64,000 nucleotides of DNA from Rhizobium sp. 2MFCol3.1 (GCF_000377565.1 NZ_KB898356.1:425142-489141); one strand, 5' to 3'. Shown: positions 45,768 through 54,395, counted from the first letter of the stretch. A program made the numbers and translations. Notes: a model not told the origin generated them from the sequence alone.

Positions 45768-47486
45768 ATGAGTGCCGGTCGCGATCAAGCGGACACAGCC
45801 CCGCAGGAGGGCGCGGTTGAGACCGCTGCTGGCCTCCAGTCGGCGCTGTTCGACGCGGTCTGCGAAAGCCTGTCCTCCGCCTTCATCGTCTATGACAAGA
45901 CCGATCACATCGTCTTCGGCAGCCGGCAGGTGCTCGATTTCTTCCCGATCTGTGCCGATCTCTTGCAGCCCGGAACGCGGCTTCGCGATTTCCTCGGCGC
46001 CGTCTACGAGACCGGTATCCGCAGCCGTTCGGCCGGCAAGCAGGGCGCGCTCAGCCGCGAGGATTGGTTGTCGCAGAAGATCGCCACGCACTGGCGCGAG
46101 CGCTACGAAGCGGTCGAGCGCTACGGCAACGATTGCTGGGTCGGTTTCCAGAAGCGCCGGCTCGCCAATGGCTATGGCGTCTGCGTCATCTCCGATATCT
46201 CGGAAGTGAAGAAGCGCGAGGAGCAGTGGCGTCTCGATCTCGAGCGCGTGCAGCTCACCGAGGATATTCTCGACAACCTGCCATTCCCGCTCTTCGTCAA
46301 GGACCGCAACCTCACTTACGTCGCCGTCAACGTCGCCTTCTGCGAGAAGTACCAGACGACGGCCGATGAGGTGCTGGGCCGCAAGAGCACGGAACTCTTC
46401 TCGCCCGAAGTTGCCGCCCGCTTCGAGGAAAGCGACCGCCATGTTCTCGAAACCGGCGAAATGTCGGTCGTGCGCCAGCGCCAGATCGCCCGCGACGGCT
46501 CGGAGCGCGAAATCATCTCGCGCAAGCACCGCATCGGCAAGCCGGGACGCTATTTCCTGGTCTCGACCATGCAGGACCTGCCGCGCGAGGGCGGCGATCT
46601 CGAGGAATTCGAAAAGGCATCGAGCGTCACGACATCGGCCAAGAGCAGCTATCGCCGCGCCTATGTTCCGATGGATGGCGGCAGCGAGCGTCGCGAGCCG
46701 GCCGCCATGGAAGCCATCGTGCCCGAGAATTTCTCCGGCCGCCGCATCCTCGTCGTCACGGGCGATATCGCCGCCGAGACCGCGGCGCTTCGAACGCTGG
46801 CCAAATATGGCTTCGAGGCATGCTCGGTGCGCAATGAGGACGAGCAGGAGCAGTTCCTGGAGATCGCCTCGTCGGCCGGCCTTTCGCTCGATCTCGTCAT
46901 CATCGACAACCAGATGGGCATGCGCTGCCTGGAACTTGCCGAGCAGTACGGCATCTCGTCGCTGGTCATGGATGGTTTCCAGATTTCCACCGAACTCACC
47001 TTCCAGATCGCCCGTCATTTCAACCGCAACAATCGCGGCGCCATGGCCGACCGGATCGATAGCGACTGGGAGATCACCACGTCGGACGACCAGCTTGAGC
47101 TCGATGTGCTGGTGGCCGAAGACAACGATATCAACCAGATCGTCTTCTCGCAGATCCTCGAAGGCCTCGGCTACCGCTACCGCATCGCCGCCACCGGCGA
47201 CGAAGCCGTGAGGATGTGGACGGAATACCGGCCGAAGATCGTGCTGATGGACATCTCGTTGCCCGGCTTCAACGGTTTCGAGGCCGCCCGCCTGATCCGC
47301 CAGGTGGAAGGCGATGGACCCCGCACCCCCATCATCGGTGTACTCACCCAGGCCTTCGAGCGTGACCGCGCCGAATGCGCCAATGCCGGCATGGACGACG
47401 TGATCATGAAGCCCGTCAGTCCGGATATTCTGGAAACGGTCTTCCAGAAATTCATGCAGCCGGAAGCACAGCGGGCCTCTCTTTAA
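45768..47486 (+). CDS. PAS-PAS-REC-REC signalling protein without a kinase domain
   Basis: 572 residues, cytoplasmic. Two PAS domains come first (about residues 25-155, and 165-290 with ILDNLPFPLFVKDRNLTYVAVN). A receiver-like segment follows (about 320-430), in which the phosphoacceptor position reads IDNQM and the rest is degenerate. A full receiver ends the protein (446-565), with acidic EDN, phosphoacceptor Asp 495 in LMDISLPG, Thr 527 and Lys 548 (IMKP). No histidine-kinase HisKA/HATPase or DNA-binding domain is present. The protein may be a phosphate sink or relay. The GGDEF-EAL gene begins 124 bases after the stop. Confidence 0.82.
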   Translation: MSAGRDQADTAPQEGAVETAAGLQSALFDAVCESLSSAFIVYDKTDHIVFGSRQVLDFFPICADLLQPGTRLRDFLGAVYETGIRSRSAGKQGALSREDWLSQKIATHWRERYEAVERYGNDCWVGFQKRRLANGYGVCVISDISEVKKREEQWRLDLERVQLTEDILDNLPFPLFVKDRNLTYVAVNVAFCEKYQTTADEVLGRKSTELFSPEVAARFEESDRHVLETGEMSVVRQRQIARDGSEREIISRKHRIGKPGRYFLVSTMQDLPREGGDLEEFEKASSVTTSAKSSYRRAYVPMDGGSERREPAAMEAIVPENFSGRRILVVTGDIAAETAALRTLAKYGFEACSVRNEDEQEQFLEIASSAGLSLDLVIIDNQMGMRCLELAEQYGISSLVMDGFQISTELTFQIARHFNRNNRGAMADRIDSDWEITTSDDQLELDVLVAEDNDINQIVFSQILEGLGYRYRIAATGDEAVRMWTEYRPKIVLMDISLPGFNGFEAARLIRQVEGDGPRTPIIGVLTQAFERDRAECANAGMDDVIMKPVSPDILETVFQKFMQPEAQRASL

Positions 47487-47610
47487 GCGTTGATTGCGGT
47501 CAACTCCCCAATTCTTGGGAGGCAATTCACGATGATCCAGGGTTGTCGAATATCGAATTTTTAAGACTTGCCCGCCATTCTGCCGGGTATTGGGGAAGCT
47601 CTGGATCAGA

Positions 47611-48969
47611 ATGATGATGTTGGCGGATATGCCATTGGCACCGGTAAGCCAGAACGAGCTTCAGACGATGGCCTATACCGACCCGCTGACCGGGCTCGGA
47701 AACCGCTATCGCATGCGCGACCGTATCGCCCAGATCTCGGCCGAACGCGCCGACGATCCGGCACCATTTACCATCGGCATCGCCAATCTCGATAGCTTCA
47801 AGCCGATCAACGACCTCTTCGGCTCGGCCGCCGGCGACGAAATTCTCTGCCAGGTCGCCCACCGCCTGAAAGCCTGCATTCCCGATGGCGCCGTCGTCAC
47901 GCGCCATGATGGAGATGAATTCGCCTTCGTCCTGCCGCTGGTTTTCGAGCGCGCCAGCGCCGAAAAGTTCGGCCAGATGATCCGCGAGGTCCTGTCGGCG
48001 CCCTACGATCTCGGCGACCGCAACGTCCGCCTCTCGGCCTCCTTCGGCTTCGCCATCTATCCCTTCGCGGGCGAGGAGTTCGAGGAACTCTTGAAGAGCG
48101 CCGAGACCGCGCTCTATCGCTCCAAGCGCCGCGGCCGCAGCCAGATCACCGTCTATTCGCGCGAGATCGCGCAGGAGATGAAGCGCGCCACGCAGCTCGA
48201 GCAGGCGCTTCGAAACGCCATCATCTCCGATGCCATCGACGTGCATTTCCAGCCGATCGTCTCACTCGCCACCAGCCAGGTCCTCGGCTTCGAGGCGTTG
48301 GCGCGCTGGAACGACCCGGATCTCGGCTTCGTCTCGCCAGGCGTCTTCGTGCCGCTCGCCGAAGAACGCGGCTTCATCGATGCGCTCTCGGAAGCGCTGT
48401 TGCGCAAGGCGGCCGAAGCGGCACTCTCCTGGCCGCGCGAAATGTTCCTGTCCTTCAACCTCTCATCCGCGCAGCTGATGGACCCTGGCACCAGCGCCAA
48501 CGTGCTGTCGATCCTCGGCCGCGTCGGCTTCGATCCGCACCGTCTCGAACTCGAGATCACCGAGACCGCCGTGATGGGCTCGGCCGACACCGCCAACCGC
48601 ATCATCGCCGACCTGCGCCAGGCCGGCGTGCGCATCTCGCTGGATGACTTCGGCACCGGCCAGTCCAGCCTCGGCCGCCTGCGCGACTTCATGTTCGACA
48701 AGATCAAGATCGACCGCGCCTTCGTCTCGCGCATCAATTCCGACCGCGCTTCGGAGCACATCATCAAGGCGATCCTGACCATGTGCGAAGGCCTCGATCT
48801 TGAAGTCGTCGCTGAAGGGATCGAGGATTACTCGGAAGCTGCGAAACTGCGCATGCTCGGCTGCGGCATGGGGCAGGGCTACTATTTCGGCAAGCCGGCC
48901 GACGCCATCGCGACGCTGAGGTTCCTGCACGAGAACGAATACGATACCGGCGAACGGGCGATGGCGTAA
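47611..48969 (+). CDS. GGDEF-EAL protein, probable cyclic-di-GMP phosphodiesterase
   Basis: 452 residues. The GGDEF domain (about residues 20-180) has AYTDPLTGLGNRYRM but its signature reads DGDEF (100-104) instead of GGDEF, the FKxINDxxGH loop has Ser in place of His, and the RxxD inhibitory site is absent. The EAL domain (200-445) looks intact: FEALARW (EAL at 228-230), NLSSAQL, EITET, DDFGTG, KIDRAF, AEGIE and GQGYYF. So it likely hydrolyses cyclic-di-GMP, with the degenerate GGDEF perhaps sensing GTP. No membrane helix was found. Start chosen at 47611; 47629 is possible. Confidence 0.9.
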   Translation: MMMLADMPLAPVSQNELQTMAYTDPLTGLGNRYRMRDRIAQISAERADDPAPFTIGIANLDSFKPINDLFGSAAGDEILCQVAHRLKACIPDGAVVTRHDGDEFAFVLPLVFERASAEKFGQMIREVLSAPYDLGDRNVRLSASFGFAIYPFAGEEFEELLKSAETALYRSKRRGRSQITVYSREIAQEMKRATQLEQALRNAIISDAIDVHFQPIVSLATSQVLGFEALARWNDPDLGFVSPGVFVPLAEERGFIDALSEALLRKAAEAALSWPREMFLSFNLSSAQLMDPGTSANVLSILGRVGFDPHRLELEITETAVMGSADTANRIIADLRQAGVRISLDDFGTGQSSLGRLRDFMFDKIKIDRAFVSRINSDRASEHIIKAILTMCEGLDLEVVAEGIEDYSEAAKLRMLGCGMGQGYYFGKPADAIATLRFLHENEYDTGERAMA

Positions 48970-48979
48970 GCGCCGGTCT

Positions 48980-49180
48980 TTACTTGATCAGCGTGAAGAG
49001 GCCTGCGGTGGCCGCGATTGCGGCGAGCACGACGCCGAGAATGCTGCAGACCACATTGATGATCCAGCCCTGATCGGGTTTGGAATCGAGCTTGCTGTCG
49101 ATACGCGCCAGCTGTCCGAGCACTGTGTTCAGCGTCGAACGCATGTCATCAGTGATGGCTTTGGCGGCGCGATGTTCCAT
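48980..49180 (-). CDS. Small membrane protein of unknown function
   Basis: 66 residues. A charged N-terminal part (RAAKAITDDMRSTLNTVLGQLARIDSKLDSK), probably amphipathic or coiled coil, precedes one hydrophobic segment, IINVVCSILGVVLAAIAATAGLFTLI. I do not recognise the family. The ATG at 49180 was chosen as the frame upstream reads through non-coding sequence. It converges with the GGDEF-EAL gene, 10 bases apart. Confidence 0.6.
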   Translation of the reverse strand: MEHRAAKAITDDMRSTLNTVLGQLARIDSKLDSKPDQGWIINVVCSILGVVLAAIAATAGLFTLIK

Positions 49181-49233
49181 GCCGCCGATTGTGCCACCTC
49201 TGCAACTCAACCGCAACGAACTCCACATACCAC

Positions 49234-49266
49234 AAAAGCCGATGGCGCCCTCTCGGACGCCATCGG
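49234..49266 (-). terminator. Rho-independent terminator of the PRC-barrel gene
   Basis: On the minus strand CCGATGGCG (loop of 10) CGCCATCGG is followed by CTTTTGTG, 33 bases after the PRC-barrel gene's stop. Confidence 0.85.
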
Positions 49267-49298
49267 TTACGCATGCACTGCGACTAACGATGCAGTGT

Positions 49299-49904
49299 TT
49301 ACTTGGCTGTCGTGGAGCCGGTTGCGGTGTTGTCCATCGCACCCGGAGCCGGGGCCTTTTCGGCCGACTGCATCTGCAGCGTCTTGAATTCCGGCGCTGC
49401 CTTCAGCGTTTCGGCCGTTTCCGAGGTCGTCAGCTTGACGCTGCCATCCGTCGTGTTCTGGGCCACGGTGATCTTGTCCATCGGCACGGCGACGTTCTTT
49501 TCGCCGATGCCAAGGAAGCCGCCGACACCGATCACGGCTGCGACGAGGCCGCCATCCTTCTTCATGATCAGGTCGTTGACGTTACCGATGCTTTCGTTCG
49601 TGCCGTTATAGACGGCCTGACCGATATAGGTGTTGGCGCTGACCTGATCCGCGGACTGCTCCGTCAGATAAGTGCCGCCGCCCGCCTGTGCGGTATCGGT
49701 GGTGGCAGCCGGTGCGGTCGCCTGTGCGGCATCACCTGCCGGCTTCATGGCATCCGGCTTCGGCGCTGCCGGGTCGGCCGGTGCCGACATGGACGGTGCG
49801 CTCGGCGAGGCCGGCTGGGTCGCGCTCTGCGAGAAAGCGACCGGTGCGAAGGCCGTGGCAAACAGGGCGCCAGCGGCAACGGTGGTGAGAAGTTTGCGTG
49901 TCAT
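49299..49904 (-). CDS. PRC-barrel domain exported protein
   Basis: 201 residues. A signal peptide (MTRKLLTTVAAGALFATAFAPVAFS) precedes an Ala/Pro/Thr-rich linker (about residues 25-75), then a PRC-barrel domain with ANTYIGQAVYNGTNESIGNVNDLIMKKDGGLVAAVIGVGGFLGIGEKNVAVPMDKI. PRC-barrel proteins of this exported type are common in rhizobia and of unclear role, possibly binding RNA or other partners, or stress-related. It is transcribed alone between terminators. Confidence 0.87.
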   Translation of the reverse strand: MTRKLLTTVAAGALFATAFAPVAFSQSATQPASPSAPSMSAPADPAAPKPDAMKPAGDAAQATAPAATTDTAQAGGGTYLTEQSADQVSANTYIGQAVYNGTNESIGNVNDLIMKKDGGLVAAVIGVGGFLGIGEKNVAVPMDKITVAQNTTDGSVKLTTSETAETLKAAPEFKTLQMQSAEKAPAPGAMDNTATGSTTAK

Positions 49905-50111
49905 ATCGTACCTACTTTCAGTGTCCTTGGGTGATCTCTGGCCAAGCTTTTCTCTTCTAGCGAGAGCTGTATCAGCTCGGCCGGTTCGTGAAGTAAATGA
50001 ATGGGTTGGCTAATGGTTCCCAGAAAAATACACGCAGAAACTGACGGAATTTTCGGAACTTTTCAGGCGCCGGGACTGCGCGGGTGCAAGATCATCGCTC
50101 GCTCGCAACGC

Positions 50112-50138
50112 AAAAGGGCGCCCCGAGGGACGCCCTTT
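50112..50138 (-). terminator. Rho-independent terminator of the SMP-30 operon
   Basis: On the minus strand AAAGGGCG (loop of 10) CGCCCTTT followed by TGCG, 23 bases after the SMP-30 stop. It closely resembles the groESL terminator stem. Confidence 0.85.
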
Positions 50139-50160
50139 AAAACACATCCTGGAGGATGCC

Positions 50161-51048
50161 TTAGAGAATATAGGCCGCGTCGAATACGCCGCGGACACTG
50201 ACGCCGAGCTCAAGCAGGGCCCCGGCATCCGGCTGGTTGGCGCGGGCTGCGTCGTCGAGGCCTTCCCAGGCGGTGGTGACCGCCAGCCGGTCCGCATCCG
50301 GGCCGATGAAGGCAGGGCAGGAGGGCTGTGCCGCGGGCACCTTGTAGCGGGCGATGCGCAGGCCATCGGGGCTATAGCGATCGACGGTGCCGGCGCCCCA
50401 GCGCGCGTTCCAGATATAGCCGTCGGCATCGACCACGGAGCCGTCGATCCCGCCATCTTCCTCCATGCTGTCGACAAGCACGATCGGCTCGCCGGTCGGC
50501 AGGCCGGTCTCGCGATCGACCATCACCCGCATCAGCCGGCTGAGATGCGTATCGGTGAAATAGCCGACCGAGCCATCGGGCGAAAAGCAGATCGAGTTTG
50601 GAATGGTGATGCCACCGAAGAGCTTCGTCACCTTGCCGCGTGCCACATGATAGATCGCGCCGGCCTGGGTTTCGGCCCGCTTGCTCATCGTGCTGATCCA
50701 CAGGCTGCCCGAGGGATGCATGCGCCCGTCGTTGGATCGGTTTTCCGGCCGGTCGTTTTCGAGTGCCGCGTAAAATGTCAGGCCGCCGCTTTCGATATCG
50801 CGTACGAACAGGCCCTGCTCGGTCGCGAGCAGCTGCCGCTTGTCATCGATCCGCGCCAGCACGCTCGCCATGACAGGCAGCGCGTGCACCTTCTTCTCTT
50901 CGGTCGAGAGGTTCAGCTCGTGCAATTCCTTGCCGAGAATGTTGAACCACCAGATGGTATTGGTATCGGGATCGTAGGTCGGTCCTTCGCCCAGCACCGA
51001 ATTGGTGCTCGACAAAGTCCGCCCCGCGAACTCATGAATGTCGGTCAT
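50161..51048 (-). CDS. SMP-30/gluconolactonase-family lactonase
   Basis: 295 residues. The beta-propeller begins LGEGPTYDPDTNTIWWFNILGKEL; the Glu in LGEGP and the Asn/Asp in IPNSICFSPDG and DGSVVDADGYIWNARWGAG are the metal ligands of the family. SMP-30 proteins hydrolyse sugar lactones. Being last in an operon with an SDR, dgoK and dgoA, it most likely opens galactono-lactone made by the SDR. The start at 51048 is 4 bases after the stop of dgoA. A terminator follows. Confidence 0.9.
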   Translation of the reverse strand: MTDIHEFAGRTLSSTNSVLGEGPTYDPDTNTIWWFNILGKELHELNLSTEEKKVHALPVMASVLARIDDKRQLLATEQGLFVRDIESGGLTFYAALENDRPENRSNDGRMHPSGSLWISTMSKRAETQAGAIYHVARGKVTKLFGGITIPNSICFSPDGSVGYFTDTHLSRLMRVMVDRETGLPTGEPIVLVDSMEEDGGIDGSVVDADGYIWNARWGAGTVDRYSPDGLRIARYKVPAAQPSCPAFIGPDADRLAVTTAWEGLDDAARANQPDAGALLELGVSVRGVFDAAYIL

Positions 51049-51052
51049 ACGC

Positions 51053-51685
51053 TCAAGCTCCCACTGCTGCGTCGTATGCGTAAATGGTTGCCTTGGCGCG
51101 CTCGGCAACCTCAGCGACAGTCATTCCCGGCTTGTAGATGCTCGTGCCGAGACCGAAGGCCAGGATTCCGGCCTTGGTGTATTCGGCGAAATTCTTGTCG
51201 GAGACGCCGCCGACAGCCGCGATCGTCAGCTCCGGCGGCAGGATGGCGCGGATAGCCGTGATGCCGGAGGGGCCAAGCACGCTGGCCGGGAAAAACTTCA
51301 GCCCCGTGGCGCCGGCGCGCGCCGCGGCAAGCGCTTCCGTGGGGGTGAAGACGCCGGGCATCGTCACCATGCCGTAGTCGCGGGCGCGGATGATCACGTC
51401 TGGCTCGACGTTCGGCGTCACCAGCAGCTTGCCGCCGGCGTTGTGGAGATTATCCACCGCCTCGGTGGTCAGAACGGTGCCGGCACCGATCAGCACGTCG
51501 GCGGGCGCCATCTTGGCGGCGATCTCGATCGACTTGAACGGCTCTGGCGAGTTCAGCGGGATCTCGATCGCGGTCAGGCCGTTTTCGATCAGCGCGCCGA
51601 CGACGCCTTCGGTCTCCTCGGGCTTGATCCCACGCAGGATGGCGATCAGCGGGCGCTTCATGGCGGGGAAGGGGATGCGGTTCAT
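51053..51685 (-). CDS. dgoA: 2-dehydro-3-deoxy-6-phosphogalactonate aldolase
   Basis: 210 residues. It cleaves 2-dehydro-3-deoxy-6-phosphogalactonate to pyruvate and glyceraldehyde 3-phosphate. The family blocks are ILRGIKPEE at the start, IEIPLNSPEPF (catalytic Glu), IGAGTVLT, TPNVEPDVI and GLKFFPAS (Schiff-base Lys). It follows dgoK after 24 bases, fixing the galactonate reading over the Entner-Doudoroff aldolase Eda; the two families are close, so the assignment leans on the neighbour. Confidence 0.9.
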   Translation of the reverse strand: MNRIPFPAMKRPLIAILRGIKPEETEGVVGALIENGLTAIEIPLNSPEPFKSIEIAAKMAPADVLIGAGTVLTTEAVDNLHNAGGKLLVTPNVEPDVIIRARDYGMVTMPGVFTPTEALAAARAGATGLKFFPASVLGPSGITAIRAILPPELTIAAVGGVSDKNFAEYTKAGILAFGLGTSIYKPGMTVAEVAERAKATIYAYDAAVGA

Positions 51686-51709
51686 CGCTCTGTTCTTTCT
51701 TGATTGGGC

Positions 51710-52627
51710 TTAGTTGGGCCAGATGGCGTTTGCGGCGGCCGAAAGGCCGGCAAGCACCGCCGTATCGGCATCGATGGTCGTGACGTTGAGCGAGAGCGCC
51801 TTGAAGGCGGTCTCGTAAAGCTTCTGCAGGCGGCCGGAGGCGACGAGCGCGATCGGCGTGTCGTTGGCCGCGTCGGCCAGCGCGCCGGAAATCTCCAGGC
51901 CGATTAGCGTGCCCGAAATCCGCGCCTGCGCCGCCGAAGCGGTCATGCCGTGCAGCAGCTGGCCGGAGCGGGCGGTGAACAACAGGTTGGTCGCCATCTG
52001 CGGCTGGCGGAAGGCGGTCGAGACCGATGCCTTGAAGGCGGAGTTGTCGGCCGGCGATTGCTCGGCTCCGGCAACCGCATGCGACAGGATCGTGTGCTTG
52101 GTGATCGCGTCGAACAGCTCGCCTGTCATGAAGGTGGAGAAGCCGATGACCTCACCCTCCTGCACATGCACCCATTTGGAATGCGTTCCGGGCATGCAGA
52201 CGGCCTGCGCGCCGGTACTGTCAGGGCCGAGCGCGCCGAGCAGCTGGGTCTCTTCGCCGCGCATCACGTCGGGCGATGCCCGGTCGCGTTGGGCAAGGCC
52301 CGGCAGGATGCGGATGTCGCGGCTCTGGCCGGGCACAGGCACGGCCCCGGTCAGGATCGCCGAAAGCGACGTGGGCACGTCGACATAACCGGCCTCGACC
52401 CAGCCCTGCTTGGCACCGGCCATGCCGCAGACGATGGCGGGAATATCGGCGGGCGCTTCGACCTTGGCCAGATGCTTGGCCAGCACCTCGGCGAAGCCGG
52501 TTTTGGCCGCCGTCGTCATGCCCTCATCGCTGCGGCTTTCATTCAGCACGCTGCCATCGCTGCCGATCAGCCACAGCCGGAAGCTGCTCGTGCCCCAGTC
52601 GACCGCGATATATCGGGGTGTTGCCAT
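51710..52627 (-). CDS. dgoK: 2-dehydro-3-deoxygalactonokinase
   Basis: 305 residues. It phosphorylates 2-dehydro-3-deoxygalactonate at position 6. The start YIAVDWGTSSFRLWLI is the ATP-binding phosphate-1 loop of this ASKHA kinase, and MPGTHSKWV and TFMTGELFDAI are DgoK signatures. The ATG overlaps the stop of the SDR gene by one base (TGATG), so they are coupled, and dgoA follows. Such genes form the De Ley-Doudoroff pathway. The open frame extends further upstream, but only into the SDR gene. Confidence 0.95.
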   Translation of the reverse strand: MATPRYIAVDWGTSSFRLWLIGSDGSVLNESRSDEGMTTAAKTGFAEVLAKHLAKVEAPADIPAIVCGMAGAKQGWVEAGYVDVPTSLSAILTGAVPVPGQSRDIRILPGLAQRDRASPDVMRGEETQLLGALGPDSTGAQAVCMPGTHSKWVHVQEGEVIGFSTFMTGELFDAITKHTILSHAVAGAEQSPADNSAFKASVSTAFRQPQMATNLLFTARSGQLLHGMTASAAQARISGTLIGLEISGALADAANDTPIALVASGRLQKLYETAFKALSLNVTTIDADTAVLAGLSAAANAIWPN

Positions 52628-53400
52628 CAGAAAATGCCTCCATCGACAATAAGGGACTGCGCCGTCACTGCGGAGGCGCCGTCGGATGCTAGAAACAGGC
52701 AGGGCCCGACAATGGCGTCGGCCTGCAAAACGCGTTTGATGCACTGCCGCTCGATCATCCCGGCAATGCCCTCTTCGGTGAGCCACAGCTTCATCTGCCG
52801 CTCGGTTACGATCATGCCCGGCAGGATGCAGTTGACGCGGATATTGTCGGGTCCGAGCTTGCCCGCCAGGCTCTTCGTCAGCCCGATGATCGCCGCCTTC
52901 GCCGTCGTGTAGGCCGGGAAGTCGGGCATGTTGAGCATGAAGGCTATAGACGACATGTTGATGATCGCCCCGCCGCCGGCCTCGCGCATCGATGGCGCCA
53001 CCGCCTGCGCCGCGAAGAACACGTGCCGCAGATTGGTCGCCTGATTGTTGTCCCAGTATTCGGGCGTCACCTCATCGAAATCATGCCGGTCGTCGCGCGC
53101 CGCATTGTTGACGAGCACGCCGATCGGGCCGGAATGGGCGACGATCGCCTCGATGGTCGCACGGATCGCCGCGACATCGCGGAGATCCGCATGGTGGAAG
53201 CGCACCGGGTGCAGGCTGTCGCGCGACAGGCGGTCGACCAGCGCGTGGCTCTCGTCCTCGGCGATATCGATGAAGGAGACCTTGGCGCCCTGGCGCGCGA
53301 ACCCCTCGACGATGGCGGCACCGATCCCGGAGCCGCCGCCCGTCACCACCACGCTTCGGTCCCTGAATTCGGGATATTGCGCTCCAAGCTCCGCCACCAC
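52627..53400 (-). CDS. Short-chain dehydrogenase/reductase, possible galactose dehydrogenase
   Basis: 257 residues from a GTG at 53400; a second GTG at 53397 has the better distance to GGGAGG. The SDR features are VVVTGGGSGIGAAIVEG (cofactor loop), VLVNNAARDD (NNAA), and the catalytic Ser-Tyr-Lys in INMSSIAFMLNMPDFPAYTTAK. It is first in the operon with dgoK, dgoA and the SMP-30 lactonase. NAD-dependent galactose or arabinose dehydrogenation would fit, but the substrate is inferred from the neighbours. Confidence 0.9.
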   Translation of the reverse strand: MVAELGAQYPEFRDRSVVVTGGGSGIGAAIVEGFARQGAKVSFIDIAEDESHALVDRLSRDSLHPVRFHHADLRDVAAIRATIEAIVAHSGPIGVLVNNAARDDRHDFDEVTPEYWDNNQATNLRHVFFAAQAVAPSMREAGGGAIINMSSIAFMLNMPDFPAYTTAKAAIIGLTKSLAGKLGPDNIRVNCILPGMIVTERQMKLWLTEEGIAGMIERQCIKRVLQADAIVGPCLFLASDGASAVTAQSLIVDGGIF

Positions 53401-53407
53401 TATCCTC

Positions 53408-53456
53408 CCGATAGTTCCATTATTCAGAACTCAATTTGACTATATGGAATTATCGG
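53408..53456. promoter_or_regulatory. Large dyad between the divergent SDR operon and iclR gene
   Basis: CCGATAGTTCCAT (53408-53420) and ATGGAATTATCGG (53444-53456) are inverted copies matching in 12 of 13 positions, with a 23-base centre. The left arm overlaps the ribosome site of the SDR gene. TTGACT at 53436-53441 could be a -35 for the iclR gene. This is the obvious operator for the IclR-type regulator. Confidence 0.65.
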
Positions 53457-53493
53457 ATTAGCCTTGGGTCTCTGTCAAGGCATGAGGACCAGC

Positions 53494-54306
53494 ATGAGCG
53501 CGACTGATGGCGACATCATGGATAAAAATGAGTCTGCGGACAAACGTGAGACCGGCACGCTCGGCAAGCTGATGGTGCTGCTCGATATCGTCACGCACGC
53601 CGACAGCCCGATGCGTTTCACCGACATTCTCGCGGTCGCCGGCCAGCCGCGTGGCACGCTGCATCGCCAGCTTGGCCATCTCACCGAGGAAGGCCTCTTG
53701 GAAGTGCTGGCCGACGGCCGCTATGCACCTGGCCTGCGCCTTCTCGATCTCGCCTCGCGCAGCTGGGCGCGCAACGAATTCCGGCTGATCGCCGAGCCGC
53801 ATCTGAACGCCCTGCAGCAGCTGACTGGCGAGACCGTGCATCTCGGTGTCCTGCGCGGTGCATCCGTTATCTATCTCGACAAGGTCGAGGGCAGCCAGCC
53901 CGTCCGGATGTATTCGCAGATCGGCAATGCCTCGCCCATCTATTGCACCGGTGTCGGCAAGGCGGCGCTCTCGGCGCTGCCGGACGAGCGGTTGGACGCG
54001 ATCATATCAAGCGTCTCGTTCCAGCGATTCACGGAGCACACGTTGACGCCGGAAACGCTGCGCCGCGAGATCAGCGACATCCGCCACTCGGGCAATGCCT
54101 TCGACCGCGAGGAACACGAGGTCGGCATCCGCTGTGTGGCGGCACCCGTCTACTCCGAGGACCTTTCTTTCGTCGGGGGTGTTTCCGTCACCGGACCGGC
54201 CTATCGGCTGACATTCGAGCGCTTGGAGGAGTGGGCGCTGCCCGTCCGCCGGGCCGCCGAAAGCATCATGAGCGGCATGCGGATCGGCCTTGGCCCGCGC
54301 CGCTGA
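53494..54306 (+). CDS. IclR-family transcriptional regulator
   Basis: 270 residues. A winged helix-turn-helix occupies about residues 20-75 (LGKLMVLLDIVTHADSPMRFTDILAVAGQPRGTLHRQLGHLTEEGLLE), followed by the GAF-like IclR effector domain (LIAEPHLNALQQLTGETVHLGV, SPIYCTGVGKAAL, HEVGIRCVAAPVY). It probably responds to a pathway sugar acid and controls the divergent SDR-dgoK-dgoA-SMP-30 operon. The ATG at 53494 has AGGA upstream; 53482, 53518 and a TTG at 53464 are alternatives. Confidence 0.93.
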   Translation: MSATDGDIMDKNESADKRETGTLGKLMVLLDIVTHADSPMRFTDILAVAGQPRGTLHRQLGHLTEEGLLEVLADGRYAPGLRLLDLASRSWARNEFRLIAEPHLNALQQLTGETVHLGVLRGASVIYLDKVEGSQPVRMYSQIGNASPIYCTGVGKAALSALPDERLDAIISSVSFQRFTEHTLTPETLRREISDIRHSGNAFDREEHEVGIRCVAAPVYSEDLSFVGGVSVTGPAYRLTFERLEEWALPVRRAAESIMSGMRIGLGPRR

Positions 54307-54316
54307 CACCCTGCCA

Positions 54317-54334
54317 ATTTGACAATTGTCAAAT
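54317..54334. promoter_or_regulatory. Perfect 18-bp palindrome after iclR
   Basis: ATTTGACAATTGTCAAAT reads the same on both strands. It starts 11 bases after the iclR stop, in the region upstream of the luxR-type gene. It has no T-run and is not a typical terminator, so a protein binding site is more likely. Confidence 0.5.
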
Positions 54335-54364
54335 CTGGAGACGGTCCATCACCTTTCGTACAGA

Positions 54365-54395
54365 AATATGCCTATTTTCACGGTGTAGGCATATT
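54365..54395. promoter_or_regulatory. Inverted repeat AATATGCCT-N13-AGGCATATT
   Basis: Perfect 9-bp arms (54365-54373 and 54387-54395) separated by 13 bases, upstream of the luxR-type gene. Confidence 0.5.

Noticed and set aside
45690..47525. Minus-strand open frame of 611 codons opposite the PAS-REC gene
   Set aside because: The plus strand has the PAS and receiver motifs; the minus frame has no recognisable domain.
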